NCBI GenBank assembly: GCA_030427505.1
Contig: JAUICH010000008.1
Location: 186,001 to 250,000 of the forward strand
DNA length: 64,000 nucleotides
Reading direction: 5' to 3'
Source of the DNA: Verrucomicrobiia bacterium
GTDB taxonomy: Bacteria > Verrucomicrobiota > Verrucomicrobiia > Verrucomicrobiales > DEV007
A program made the translations under genes and the position numbers. The first letter of the stretch is position 1, and each line of letters begins with the position of its first letter. Below the pieces are notes generated by a model, which was not told the DNA's origin, made no database searches, and saw only the letters and a program-made list of their open reading frames with translations. Positions 52,815 to 61,289 of the stretch are shown one piece after another.

Positions 52815-54959
52815 GTGAAACGGATCGGCCTGACGAAACGCGCCCACGTCTCCCGTGGTGGGAGACTGGTGGCCGTGATCGCCCTAGTGCTGATGGTAGG
52901 GCTGGCGGGCTTCTTTTCCCACACCCTGGGCTGGGTGCTGTGGGTGATCCTGGGGCTGGGTTGCGTGGGACTGGCCGGCTTGCTGTCCTGGAAGTCCACG
53001 GATGAAGGACCGGAAGGTCTCCAAGAGTCCCTGATTCGCGCCGCGCGGGAGGCCATGGAGAAGGAGATGGAAACCATCGACCAGAAGCGGCGCGAGTTTG
53101 CCAAAATGGTCATGGCCTACGGCGAGTGGCTGGAGTTTCCAAACTTCGAGGAATTGAAAGCCCAGGACTGGGTCGCGGAGGTGAAGTCGGAAAAAGATTC
53201 CGAGATCCGCCGCCTGGTCGATGCCGAGTCTGACCGGATGCTCGCGCAATTCACAAAAGGCGCCTACTGGGAGGGCGGCGTCTTTCAGCACCGCCTGCTC
53301 ATGGGGGAGGTGTTGCAGTTCGTGGAGTCCATCGCCAAAACTTATCAGCCGGAATCCACGCGTCCGTTGCTGGAAACGAACCTGGAAGCGGTGCTGAAGG
53401 CCATCAACCGGGCGTCTTTGCACGTTATTCTTCTACTGGAAGAACTGCCGCTGATCGATCTGAAGGATTACAACCTGCGCAAACTCTACGAAGGCATCCG
53501 CCGCGCGGGCAATGTGTATAAGAAGTACGAGGAAATCTCGCCCTTGCTGGAGCCCGTGCGCTACCTCTGGCAGACCAGCAAGTTTCTGCTCACGTCCAAT
53601 CCCGTGCTGGCGGCGGGCTGGATCGCGGGCACGGAGCTGGCCCGCTACGGCACGAAGAAGATCGGGAAAAAGATGGTGGACGCCTACCTGCTTTCCCTGG
53701 TGCGCCAGTCCCTGCGCATCATCGCCACGGAGACCGCCACCATTTTCGACCGCACCCACCGTTACCGGGACCCGGACTGGGTCTATGGCGTGGAACTGAC
53801 GCACCTGGTCAGTGCGTTTCCGCTGTCCCGCGAAACCCTGCGCGGTGCGTTCCGGGAACTGGGCAAAGTGCCGTTGGCCAGCACCTACGACCGCATTTTC
53901 CTTTACCGTTGCCTGGCCCAGCACATCAGCCCGAAGCCACAGCTCTTTGCCCAGGCCGATCTGTTGCCCATTGAGTTGAGAGAGCAACTGGCCACCCGGC
54001 TCACTCATTTCTTCAAACGCTTCGTCCACGGCAGGCAGTCTTCCAAGGTGCTCGAATGGAAGGAAGGCGTGGAAGAGCGCCTCCAGATTTCTCTGGACGT
54101 GGAAGTGATCGAGGGGCCGCACTCCCGCCGCGAGTTGATTGTGAACTCTCTGGAGTCTCTAGCCTCGTTTCTTCACAGCGTCACGGCCTGCCGCTCGGAG
54201 AGGGTGGTGGACCTGCTTCGCTCCACCCAACTCTACCGCATGCTCAGCCCGGAAGCCGGGGAAGCCGCGCTGCGGGGGCTGAGAGCCCAGAAGGAAGAGG
54301 ACTTTTTCTTTCCCGATCTGGAACCGTCCAGCGACCTGGTGAAACCCTACCTGGAAGACATCTGCGACTTGGACGCCCGCGTGGGAGACCGCTCGCTACG
54401 CAGCTATTGGGTGGCCCGGGAAGCCGCGGAGTACTTCCGGTTCGATGGCTGGAAAACCCTGGAGCGCCGTCTGGCCAAGCACTACGCGGCTACCGCTTCG
54501 CGATCCCTGGTGCCCGAGAGCCCGGAACGGGCGGTACCGGAATCCCTCGCCTACATCCTGCCTGAGTTCCTGGAAGAGGGCGAGCGACCCTCGTTTCTCT
54601 ACCGGGAGGTAACCATCGATCACGCGAAGCCCAACGCCCAGTGGGCGGAACTGGAGCGCGAATATTCCCGCCGCTTTCTCGTGGGCACCTCCGCCAATCG
54701 CGTGCTGCTCTTTGCGCAGAATCCGAACCGGCCAAATCACGAACCCGAGAAGACGGTATTGCTCTGGGAAGCGGACTCCCCGGGTGTCCAGGCCAGCTTT
54801 GAGGGCCGGCTCGGGGTGCGGGACTGCATTCTCCAGGGCGGGCTCTGGCACTTCGACCGGGACGATGGGGGCCGCCGGGTTCGTATTCCCGGCATGCGCT
54901 TTAAGAGCCAGCGGGGGTACCTGGCGGCGTTGCGGGATTTCCTGGGCATCGCCAAGTAA
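52815..54959 (+). CDS. Large membrane-anchored protein of unknown function
   Basis: 714 residues from a GTG start. Two adjacent hydrophobic helices at about 18-58 (LVAVIALVLMVGLAGFFSHT, VLWVILGLGCVGLAGLLSW) are followed by a long mostly helical cytoplasmic or periplasmic region (EKEMETIDQKRREFAKMVMA, LASTYDRIFLYRCLAQHISP). There is no motif I recognise. The C-terminal 120 residues look like a beta-rich domain (SANRVLLFAQNP, LGVRDCILQGGLWHFDRDDG). It follows the C13-like gene by 71 bases on the same strand and is probably the last member of the MoxR cluster. Confidence 0.75.
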   Translation: MKRIGLTKRAHVSRGGRLVAVIALVLMVGLAGFFSHTLGWVLWVILGLGCVGLAGLLSWKSTDEGPEGLQESLIRAAREAMEKEMETIDQKRREFAKMVMAYGEWLEFPNFEELKAQDWVAEVKSEKDSEIRRLVDAESDRMLAQFTKGAYWEGGVFQHRLLMGEVLQFVESIAKTYQPESTRPLLETNLEAVLKAINRASLHVILLLEELPLIDLKDYNLRKLYEGIRRAGNVYKKYEEISPLLEPVRYLWQTSKFLLTSNPVLAAGWIAGTELARYGTKKIGKKMVDAYLLSLVRQSLRIIATETATIFDRTHRYRDPDWVYGVELTHLVSAFPLSRETLRGAFRELGKVPLASTYDRIFLYRCLAQHISPKPQLFAQADLLPIELREQLATRLTHFFKRFVHGRQSSKVLEWKEGVEERLQISLDVEVIEGPHSRRELIVNSLESLASFLHSVTACRSERVVDLLRSTQLYRMLSPEAGEAALRGLRAQKEEDFFFPDLEPSSDLVKPYLEDICDLDARVGDRSLRSYWVAREAAEYFRFDGWKTLERRLAKHYAATASRSLVPESPERAVPESLAYILPEFLEEGERPSFLYREVTIDHAKPNAQWAELEREYSRRFLVGTSANRVLLFAQNPNRPNHEPEKTVLLWEADSPGVQASFEGRLGVRDCILQGGLWHFDRDDGGRRVRIPGMRFKSQRGYLAALRDFLGIAK

Positions 54960-54999
54960 GAAGTGTTCCCCGCCGGAGCTTTTCGGCTAGGATGGGAAA

Positions 55000-56688
55000 G
55001 TGATCGACCCCTCCACGACCCCCAACGATCCTAGATCGTTCCCAAGCCAGGCAGATGCCGCCTCGGGAACACCCGTGTCTCATGGCGGGAAAGCAGAGCG
55101 GCCGCGGGAGCAGAACGAGCATCTGTCGTTTTTCCGGTATATCTGGGGTCCGGTCAGCTACACAATGGCCCGCCGCCTGATCGTGCGGGGCATGGCGCTG
55201 GTCTATCTGATCGCCATTGTTTCCTGGTGGGTCCAGGCGCCGGATCTGGTGGGCGAGGACGGCTTGGTCCCGGCCGGGGCACAACTGGAGCGAATTCAGG
55301 CTTACTTTGAAAATAATGGAGGAAGCGCGTTTTGGAACTACCCCACGCTGTTTCACTGGGGCTTCAGCGACGGGTGGCTGATGGCGGCCTGTCTGGTGGG
55401 GACCGTGCTGGCGGTGCTGGCGCTGGCGGGCGTTTTCCAGGGCCCCTGCTTCCTGTTGCTCTGGGGGATTTACCTTTCGCTGGCGAACACGGGCGGCATT
55501 TTCATGAGCTACCAGTGGGACACCCTGCTGCAGGAGGCGGGTCTGCTGGTGCTGTTCCTGGCGCCGTGGCAAGCCTGGGCCCACTGGCGCACCGCGGACG
55601 AGCCGGATACCTGGGCCTCCCGGCTGGGCATCCTGCTGTTTCAGTGGCTGCTCTTCCGGCTCATGTTCTTCTCCGGCTACACAAAGATGACGGCGGGCGA
55701 CCCCAGTTGGAAAGACGGCACCGCCATGACCTACCACTACCTGACCCAGCCTCTTCCGGCTTGGACGGCCTGGTTTGCTCATCAATTACCCCGCTGGTTC
55801 CACGTCGGCTCCTGCTGGATCATGCTGATGATCGAACTGGTGGTCCCGTTTTTCATCTTCTTCGGCAGCCGGGTCCGGTGGGTGGCCGGCCTGCTGACGG
55901 CGGGCCTCATGGCTCTGATCTTCCTGACCGGGAACTACAACTTTTTCAACATCCTCACCGGAGTATTGTGCTTGAGCTGCTTCGCGGACCGTGTCTGGCC
56001 GCGATGGCTCTTGAGATGGACCGGTATGCGGGTGCCAGAAATTCCGCGATCTTTGGGAACTCAGTGGCAGGTTTTCCGGTCGCTGGAAACCTGGCCCGCC
56101 GCCTTGCGGGATGGCTTCGCCACGGTGTGCGGAGGGGCGATCTTTCTGGTCTCTCTGGTGGTCTGCTACACCCAGTTGGCGGACAACCCCGCGAACCGGA
56201 ATCCGATGGTCCGGTTCGTTAGTTCCAAAATAGCGCCTTTCCGGGCCGTGAACGGATACGGGCTGTTCCGCGTGATGACCAAGGACCGGCCGGAGATCGT
56301 CCTGGAAGGCAGCCCGGACGGAGTGGAATGGCGGGAATACGACCTGCGCTGGAAGCCCGGCCCGCTGGACGAACGGCCCCGCTTCGTCGCCCCACACCAG
56401 CCCCGGCTGGACTGGCAGTTCTGGTTTTTTGCCCTGGAAAGGCGCTATCACCCTCAATCGCGAAACGCGGAGTGGTTCTCCACGCTCTTGGTCAAACTCC
56501 TGAACGGAGACGAGTCCGCGCAGGTCTTCTTTGAGGAAAATCCCTTTCCAAACCAGCCGCCCAAGTATCTCCGGGCACTGCTCTACTTGTACGACTTCAC
56601 TACGGCGGAAGAGCGGCGGGAAACGGGGGACTGGTGGAAACGGAAACCCCAGAGATTGTTTTTGGGCGAGGTATCCCGCCGGGAATGA
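55000..56688 (+). CDS. Lipase maturation factor-like membrane protein
   Basis: 562 residues from a GTG start (GGGAAA just before it). There are about 8 membrane helices. The family signature region is FMSYQWDTLLQEAGLLVLFL followed by APW, then FRLMFFSGYTKMTAGDPSWK and TAMTYHYLTQPLPAWTAWFA, which match LMF1-type lipase maturation factors. The C-terminal part after about 370 is soluble (EIVLEGSPDGVEWREYDLRW, RLDWQFWFFALERRYHPQ) as in the family. In animals LMF1 folds lipases in the ER; the bacterial role is unknown. It starts 40 bases after the unknown membrane protein gene, so it may be read through from that operon. Confidence 0.85.
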   Translation: MIDPSTTPNDPRSFPSQADAASGTPVSHGGKAERPREQNEHLSFFRYIWGPVSYTMARRLIVRGMALVYLIAIVSWWVQAPDLVGEDGLVPAGAQLERIQAYFENNGGSAFWNYPTLFHWGFSDGWLMAACLVGTVLAVLALAGVFQGPCFLLLWGIYLSLANTGGIFMSYQWDTLLQEAGLLVLFLAPWQAWAHWRTADEPDTWASRLGILLFQWLLFRLMFFSGYTKMTAGDPSWKDGTAMTYHYLTQPLPAWTAWFAHQLPRWFHVGSCWIMLMIELVVPFFIFFGSRVRWVAGLLTAGLMALIFLTGNYNFFNILTGVLCLSCFADRVWPRWLLRWTGMRVPEIPRSLGTQWQVFRSLETWPAALRDGFATVCGGAIFLVSLVVCYTQLADNPANRNPMVRFVSSKIAPFRAVNGYGLFRVMTKDRPEIVLEGSPDGVEWREYDLRWKPGPLDERPRFVAPHQPRLDWQFWFFALERRYHPQSRNAEWFSTLLVKLLNGDESAQVFFEENPFPNQPPKYLRALLYLYDFTTAEERRETGDWWKRKPQRLFLGEVSRRE

Positions 56689-56708
56689 GGGGCGTTTGCT
56701 CCCTTTCG

Positions 56709-56736
56709 TTGAGAAAGCCGGGCCGGGTGGTATAGT
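56709..56736 (+). promoter_or_regulatory. Near-consensus sigma-70-type promoter for rseP-ispG
   Basis: TTGAGA (5 of 6), 16-base spacer, TATAGT (5 of 6). It predicts a transcript start near 56743 and an 80-base leader before rseP. Confidence 0.65.
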
Positions 56737-56826
56737 TGCGCCTCAGCCAACTGCCTTGGCAATGCCAGTAATTGGTTGTTTCTACCGTAAAAACCTTCCA
56801 TTTCCATAATACCTGTCACCCCCCTC

Positions 56827-58416
56827 ATGGAGGCAATAATCGATTTTCTCAAAGTCATCGGCATTCTCTTGCTGGTTGTCATGGTCTTTAACGTGCTCAT
56901 CATCGTGCACGAATGGGGTCACTTTCTGGCCGCCCGTTGGCGTGGGCTGAAGGTGGACCGGTTTCAGATTTGGTTCGGCAAACCCATCTGGAAAAAGACC
57001 TACAATGGCGTGCAGTACGGCTTGGGTAGCATTCCCGCCGGCGGCTTCGTCGCCCTGCCCCAGATGGCGCCCATGGAGGCCATCGAAGGGAAAAACACGG
57101 AGGAAGGCGGACAGCGGGAGGAATTGCCCCCCATCAGCCCGCTGGACAAGATCATCGTAGCCTTTGCCGGGCCGCTTTTCAGTTTCTTGCTGGCGGTCTT
57201 TTTCGCCGTCGTCGTCTGGGTGGTCGGAAAGCCGGAAGCCGCCAATGCCGCCAGCCACAACGTGGGCTGGGTGTACCCCGAAAGTCCGGCCGCGGCCGCG
57301 GGTTTCCAGGTGGGAGACGAGATCGTTTCCGTGGACGGAAAGCCCATCAAGCATTTCCACGGCATGATCGACAGCGTGGACTGGAACGTCATTACCAGCG
57401 AGAGGGAACAGATTCCCTTTGTCATCAACCGGCCCGGCAAGGGGGAGATGACGTTGACCCTTGAGAAGGACCTCGATAAGGACCGGGAAGAACAGCGGAA
57501 AGAGGACGAAAAGCTTTCCTGGTACTCCCGCCTCTTCTACGCGATTTTCAGCCGTCCGGGGCTGTTCGATTCCGGGCTCCGTGGGGAGGAGATCCCCATG
57601 ATTGCGAATGTGTTGGAACACGGTCCCGCGGACGAAGCCGGCCTGCGATCAAAGGACCTGATTGTGAAGATTGACGGAAAACCGGTCACGAGCCGTTTTC
57701 AGGTGATCGATTTCATCGACAGTCAAGAAGGCAAGACCTTCGACTTGACCTATCAGCGGGACGGGGTGGACCACACGGTTCAAATCACGCCACGCGTGCC
57801 GGACCGGATTCCCAAGAGCATCCAGGAAGAGCTGGAAAAAGAAAACAAGACCTTCCCTCCGAAGGCAGGCTTTGACTGGGACGATTGGGGCAAGTCCAAG
57901 ATCGACAAACCCACTCCCATTGCCCAGATCACGGACAGTTTCCGCGTCATCACGAATACCCTGAGTGCCGTGTTCTCTCCGAAAACCGGTGTCTCCGCGA
58001 GCCATCTCAGCGGTCCCGTGGGGATCATGGACCTTTACTACCGGCTGTTCGATCACCCGGACGGCTGGCGTCTCGTTATCTGGTTCAGCGTGGTGCTGAA
58101 TATCAACCTGGCCATTTTGAACCTGCTGCCCCTGCCGGTTTTGGACGGGGGCCACATCGTGATGGGGATCTTGGAGGGAATCCGGAGGAAGCCGCTTAAC
58201 TTCCGGGCGCTCGAAGTCATTCAGACGGTCTGTGTCGTCTTTCTTCTCGGGTTCATGCTGTTTGTGACCATGAAAGACACCGGGGCTCTCTTTGGCCGAA
58301 ACCGGGAAATGCCGGCGTATCTGCCACCCGATCAACGGGAACAACAGGCAAAGCCCGAGACCCAAGACCCTTCGCCGGAGCCTGCCGCGCCGGAAACGGC
58401 GCCCGCCGGACAGTAG
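56827..58416 (+). CDS. rseP: RseP/site-2 family intramembrane zinc protease
   Basis: 529 residues. The active site HEWGH lies in the first helix (His28, Glu29, His32). The third ligand is in LPLPVLDGGH near residue 440. Two PDZ domains are visible: GWVYPESPAAAAGFQVGDEI and NVLEHGPADEAGLRSKDLIV. It has about 4 membrane helices. A Pro/Glu/Ala-rich C-terminal tail of about 35 residues is extra. It cuts membrane-bound anti-sigma factors or remnant signal peptides. The next gene is ispG, the classic rseP-ispG order, with a 41-base gap carrying a small hairpin (GTAGCG/CGCTAC at 58413-58431). Confidence 0.95.
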   Translation: MEAIIDFLKVIGILLLVVMVFNVLIIVHEWGHFLAARWRGLKVDRFQIWFGKPIWKKTYNGVQYGLGSIPAGGFVALPQMAPMEAIEGKNTEEGGQREELPPISPLDKIIVAFAGPLFSFLLAVFFAVVVWVVGKPEAANAASHNVGWVYPESPAAAAGFQVGDEIVSVDGKPIKHFHGMIDSVDWNVITSEREQIPFVINRPGKGEMTLTLEKDLDKDREEQRKEDEKLSWYSRLFYAIFSRPGLFDSGLRGEEIPMIANVLEHGPADEAGLRSKDLIVKIDGKPVTSRFQVIDFIDSQEGKTFDLTYQRDGVDHTVQITPRVPDRIPKSIQEELEKENKTFPPKAGFDWDDWGKSKIDKPTPIAQITDSFRVITNTLSAVFSPKTGVSASHLSGPVGIMDLYYRLFDHPDGWRLVIWFSVVLNINLAILNLLPLPVLDGGHIVMGILEGIRRKPLNFRALEVIQTVCVVFLLGFMLFVTMKDTGALFGRNREMPAYLPPDQREQQAKPETQDPSPEPAAPETAPAGQ

Positions 58417-58457
58417 CGTAAAAGGCGCTACCTGTGCTACCATACGGTACACAAGGT

Positions 58458-60281
58458 ATGCTTCCCTATTGCGAGAATCCATTCCGTTACCAGCGGCGCG
58501 TCACCCGGGAGGTGCGCGTGGGGCCCGTCGGCATTGGCGGAGCCAACCCCATTCGTGTCCAGTCCATGCTGACTTCAGACACGCGGGACGCTGAGGCCTG
58601 CGTGAAAGAAGCCCTGGAGCTGGCGGAGGTGGGCTGTGAAATCGTCCGCGTCACTGCCCAGACGCGGGTCATCGCGCAAAACCTGGAACCCATTGTGGCG
58701 GGCATTCGCGCTGCGGGCTGTGAGGTGCCGATTGTGGCCGACATCCATTTCAAGCCGGATGCCGCGCTGGAAGCCGCCAAGTGGGTGGAGAAAGTGCGCG
58801 TCAATCCCGGCAACTATGCCGACAAGAAGAAGTTCCAGGTTCGCGAATACACGGATACCGAATACGAGGCGGAACTGGAGCGCATTGAGGAACAGTTTTC
58901 CCCATTGGTGACCCTTTGCCAGGAGCGCGGGGTGGCCATGCGGATCGGCACGAATCACGGCTCCCTGAGCGACCGCATCATGAACCGGTATGGCGACACG
59001 CCGCTGGGCATGGTGGAAAGCGCGCTTGAGTTCGCCCGCATCGCCCGGCAACACGGCTATCACCAGTTCGTCTTTTCCATGAAGGCGAGCAATCCGAAGG
59101 TCATGATCGAGGCCTACCGTCTGCTGGTGGCCCGGCTGGCGGAGGAAGGACCGGACTGGAACTACCCCATTCACCTGGGCGTTACCGAGGCCGGCGACGG
59201 CGAAGACGGCCGCATCAAGAGCGCCATCGGTATCGGCTCGCTACTGGCGGACGGCATTGGAGATACGATCCGGGTTTCTCTCACGGAAGACAGCATTCAC
59301 GAAATTCCCGTGGCGCGAAAGTTGATCGAAACGGTTCAGGCTGAGGTGTCGCGTTTTGAGAGGCCTTTGATCGAAAACGATCTCCTCCCATGGGACCTCT
59401 ACTCCTACGAACGCCGCAAGTCCGAGCCGCTGGCGGTGGATGGCCTGGAATTGGGCGGCGAACACGAGGTAAAGGTCTACACGTCCCGGAAGAAGTGGGA
59501 CGCCCTGGCGCACAAGCTAGACCGGCTGGGAGATTTCAAACCGGAAGCGGTGGTTGAAGATTCCCCGGTAGTGGAGATCGATCCGCGGGATCACGACGCC
59601 GTGCGGGCCATTAACGGGGCAGAGAATCCTCAACTTGTGACCGTCCTCAATGGTCTGGAAATTCCGCCGGTGGCGGCTTTCCGCCTTCTCGCATCGCGGC
59701 TGGATGCCCGGCACCCCATTCTCTTAAAGGACACCCTCCATCCCGTGGAGGAAGCGGGGCGCGACTTCGTGGAAACCCTGCTCGGTTCCAGCGTCGCCAT
59801 TGGCGCGTTGCTCAGCGATGGGGTGGGGGATGCCGTCATCGTTCAGGGCGAAGAAGCCCCCGGTCAGTCCCTGCGGCTGGCCTACAACATCCTTCAAGCG
59901 GCCGGCGCCCGCATCTTCAAGACCGACTACGTTGCCTGTCCCTCCTGCGGCCGGACACTCTTCAATCTCCAGACCACCACGCAGAAAATCCGCGAAGCCA
60001 CCGGCCACCTCAAGGGCGTTCGGATCGCCGTCATGGGCTGCATCGTCAACGGCCCTGGCGAAATGGCGGATGCCGACTTCGGGTACGTGGGTGGCGCGCC
60101 GGGCAAGATCAATCTCTACGTCGGCAAAGAGGCCGTGAAGTTCAACATCCCGGAAGCCGAAGCCGTGGACCGGTTGATCGATCTCATCAAAGAGCACGAA
60201 CGGTGGATCGAGGCGCCTGAAAAGACCGCTGAGGATGCTGATGTGGAATCCGCTCAGACGGTGGTGGGGGCGCAAGCGTGA
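58458..60281 (+). CDS. ispG: 4-hydroxy-3-methylbut-2-enyl diphosphate synthase, three-domain form
   Basis: 607 residues from ATG 58458; the frame also has a GTG at 58434. A TIM barrel (RRVTREVRVGPVGIGGANPI, ADIHFKPDAALEAAKWVEKV, HLGVTEAGDGEDGRIKSAIG) is followed by the large central insert (about 300-500) seen in plants, Chlamydia, Bacteroidetes and Verrucomicrobiota. The C-terminal 4Fe-4S domain has CPSCGRTLFNL and VMGCIVNGPGEMADADFGYV (three Cys ligands). It converts MEcPP to HMBPP in the non-mevalonate isoprenoid pathway. Confidence 0.96.
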   Translation: MLPYCENPFRYQRRVTREVRVGPVGIGGANPIRVQSMLTSDTRDAEACVKEALELAEVGCEIVRVTAQTRVIAQNLEPIVAGIRAAGCEVPIVADIHFKPDAALEAAKWVEKVRVNPGNYADKKKFQVREYTDTEYEAELERIEEQFSPLVTLCQERGVAMRIGTNHGSLSDRIMNRYGDTPLGMVESALEFARIARQHGYHQFVFSMKASNPKVMIEAYRLLVARLAEEGPDWNYPIHLGVTEAGDGEDGRIKSAIGIGSLLADGIGDTIRVSLTEDSIHEIPVARKLIETVQAEVSRFERPLIENDLLPWDLYSYERRKSEPLAVDGLELGGEHEVKVYTSRKKWDALAHKLDRLGDFKPEAVVEDSPVVEIDPRDHDAVRAINGAENPQLVTVLNGLEIPPVAAFRLLASRLDARHPILLKDTLHPVEEAGRDFVETLLGSSVAIGALLSDGVGDAVIVQGEEAPGQSLRLAYNILQAAGARIFKTDYVACPSCGRTLFNLQTTTQKIREATGHLKGVRIAVMGCIVNGPGEMADADFGYVGGAPGKINLYVGKEAVKFNIPEAEAVDRLIDLIKEHERWIEAPEKTAEDADVESAQTVVGAQA

Positions 60282-60304
60282 GTACGGACGCCCTTTGTTG
60301 GGAA

Positions 60305-60451
60305 ACCACAGAGAACACGGAGGACACAGAGCTTGGGAACCACAGACGATGCAGATGGCATGAGATCGGGAACAGCGCCAGTACAGAACATCTGTGATAT
60401 CAGAGTAATCAGCGGTCCAAAAATCTCTGTGTCCTCAGTGCTCTCTGTGGT
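60305..60451. repeat. 147-bp element bounded by 27-base inverted repeats (ACCACAGAG family)
   Basis: ACCACAGAGAACACGGAGGA onward at 60305-60331 is complementary at 25 of 27 positions to 60425-60451. A third, shorter relative (AACCACAGACGATGCAGATG) lies at 60339-60358. The core ACCACAGAG...ACACAGAG is the same as that opening each unit of the array at 26807-27546. It fills most of the 206-base gap between ispG and trmB. Confidence 0.8.
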
Positions 60452-60487
60452 CAAGAAAAGAGGTTAGCTCCCGTCTAGCAGACTTGC

Positions 60488-61135
60488 ATGGCCGCCGCGA
60501 AAAGCCGTCAGGATCCGTTTCCGTACCCGAACGAGGTGTATCCCACCGACTGGTTCCGGCGGTTGGAACTCGGAGAAGTGTTTGAGCGTCAGGAGGCGCC
60601 GGTGGAAGTCGATCTGGGCTGTGGGGATGGGGGCTTTTTGCTGGCGATGGCGGAGGCGTATCCGCAGCGGAACTTTCTTGGCGTGGAACGCTTGCTGGGA
60701 AGGGTGAGAAAGGTCTGCCGGGGAGCGGACAAACGGGGCCTGACGAATGTGCGCGCCCTGCGGGTTGAGACGACCTATGCCATCGAGTGGCTGCTGCCCC
60801 GGGCCTTCGCGGACCGCGTTCACCTGCTCTTCCCCGATCCCTGGCCAAAGGAAAAACACCGGAAGCATCGGCTCATGTTGCAGGCCGGGTTTCTACGCTC
60901 CGTGCACCATCTCTTGAAACCAGGTGGGGAGTTTATTTTCAAGACGGATCACGAAGACTACTTTTCGGAAGCGTCCGCGTTTGTGAAAGAAGAAGGCCTG
61001 GAATGGTTTGTCCCAATACCCTGGGAAGAAGGTGAGTCCGGCAAGGACCCCGCATTCTACGCGGAGACCGACTTCGAGCGACACTGGAAAACTCAGGGCT
61101 GCACGATCCAGGCTCTGCGGTTGAAAAGAGTGTAG
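60488..61135 (+). CDS. trmB: tRNA (guanine-N7)-methyltransferase
   Basis: 215 residues. SAM-binding motif VEVDLGCGDGGFLLAMAEAY, then NFLGVERLLGRVRKV and the TrmB signature LLFPDPWPKEKHRKHR with KTDHEDYFSEA. It makes m7G46 in tRNA variable loops. The size and all motifs are typical. It stands alone behind the ACCACAGAG repeat; no ribosome site is obvious. Confidence 0.95.
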   Translation: MAAAKSRQDPFPYPNEVYPTDWFRRLELGEVFERQEAPVEVDLGCGDGGFLLAMAEAYPQRNFLGVERLLGRVRKVCRGADKRGLTNVRALRVETTYAIEWLLPRAFADRVHLLFPDPWPKEKHRKHRLMLQAGFLRSVHHLLKPGGEFIFKTDHEDYFSEASAFVKEEGLEWFVPIPWEEGESGKDPAFYAETDFERHWKTQGCTIQALRLKRV

Positions 61136-61195
61136 CGCCAGGGTCAGGAGAGGAGTTCGGAAATCAGCATTGGCAGACTGGCATTGGGTGTTTAA

Positions 61196-61213
61196 TTGCT
61201 AAAAAAATAGCAA
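61196..61213. promoter_or_regulatory. TTGCTA/TAGCAA dyad upstream of the VWA lipoprotein gene
   Basis: TTGCTA, six A residues, TAGCAA, about 80 bases before the start. It may be an operator or a hairpin in the leader. Confidence 0.3.
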
Positions 61214-61289
61214 AAAGGATTGACGGTTCGCGGCGGAGACGAGAAACTTCGACGAGTTCAAATTCTCCCAAAGCTCTTCCTTGGACAAC

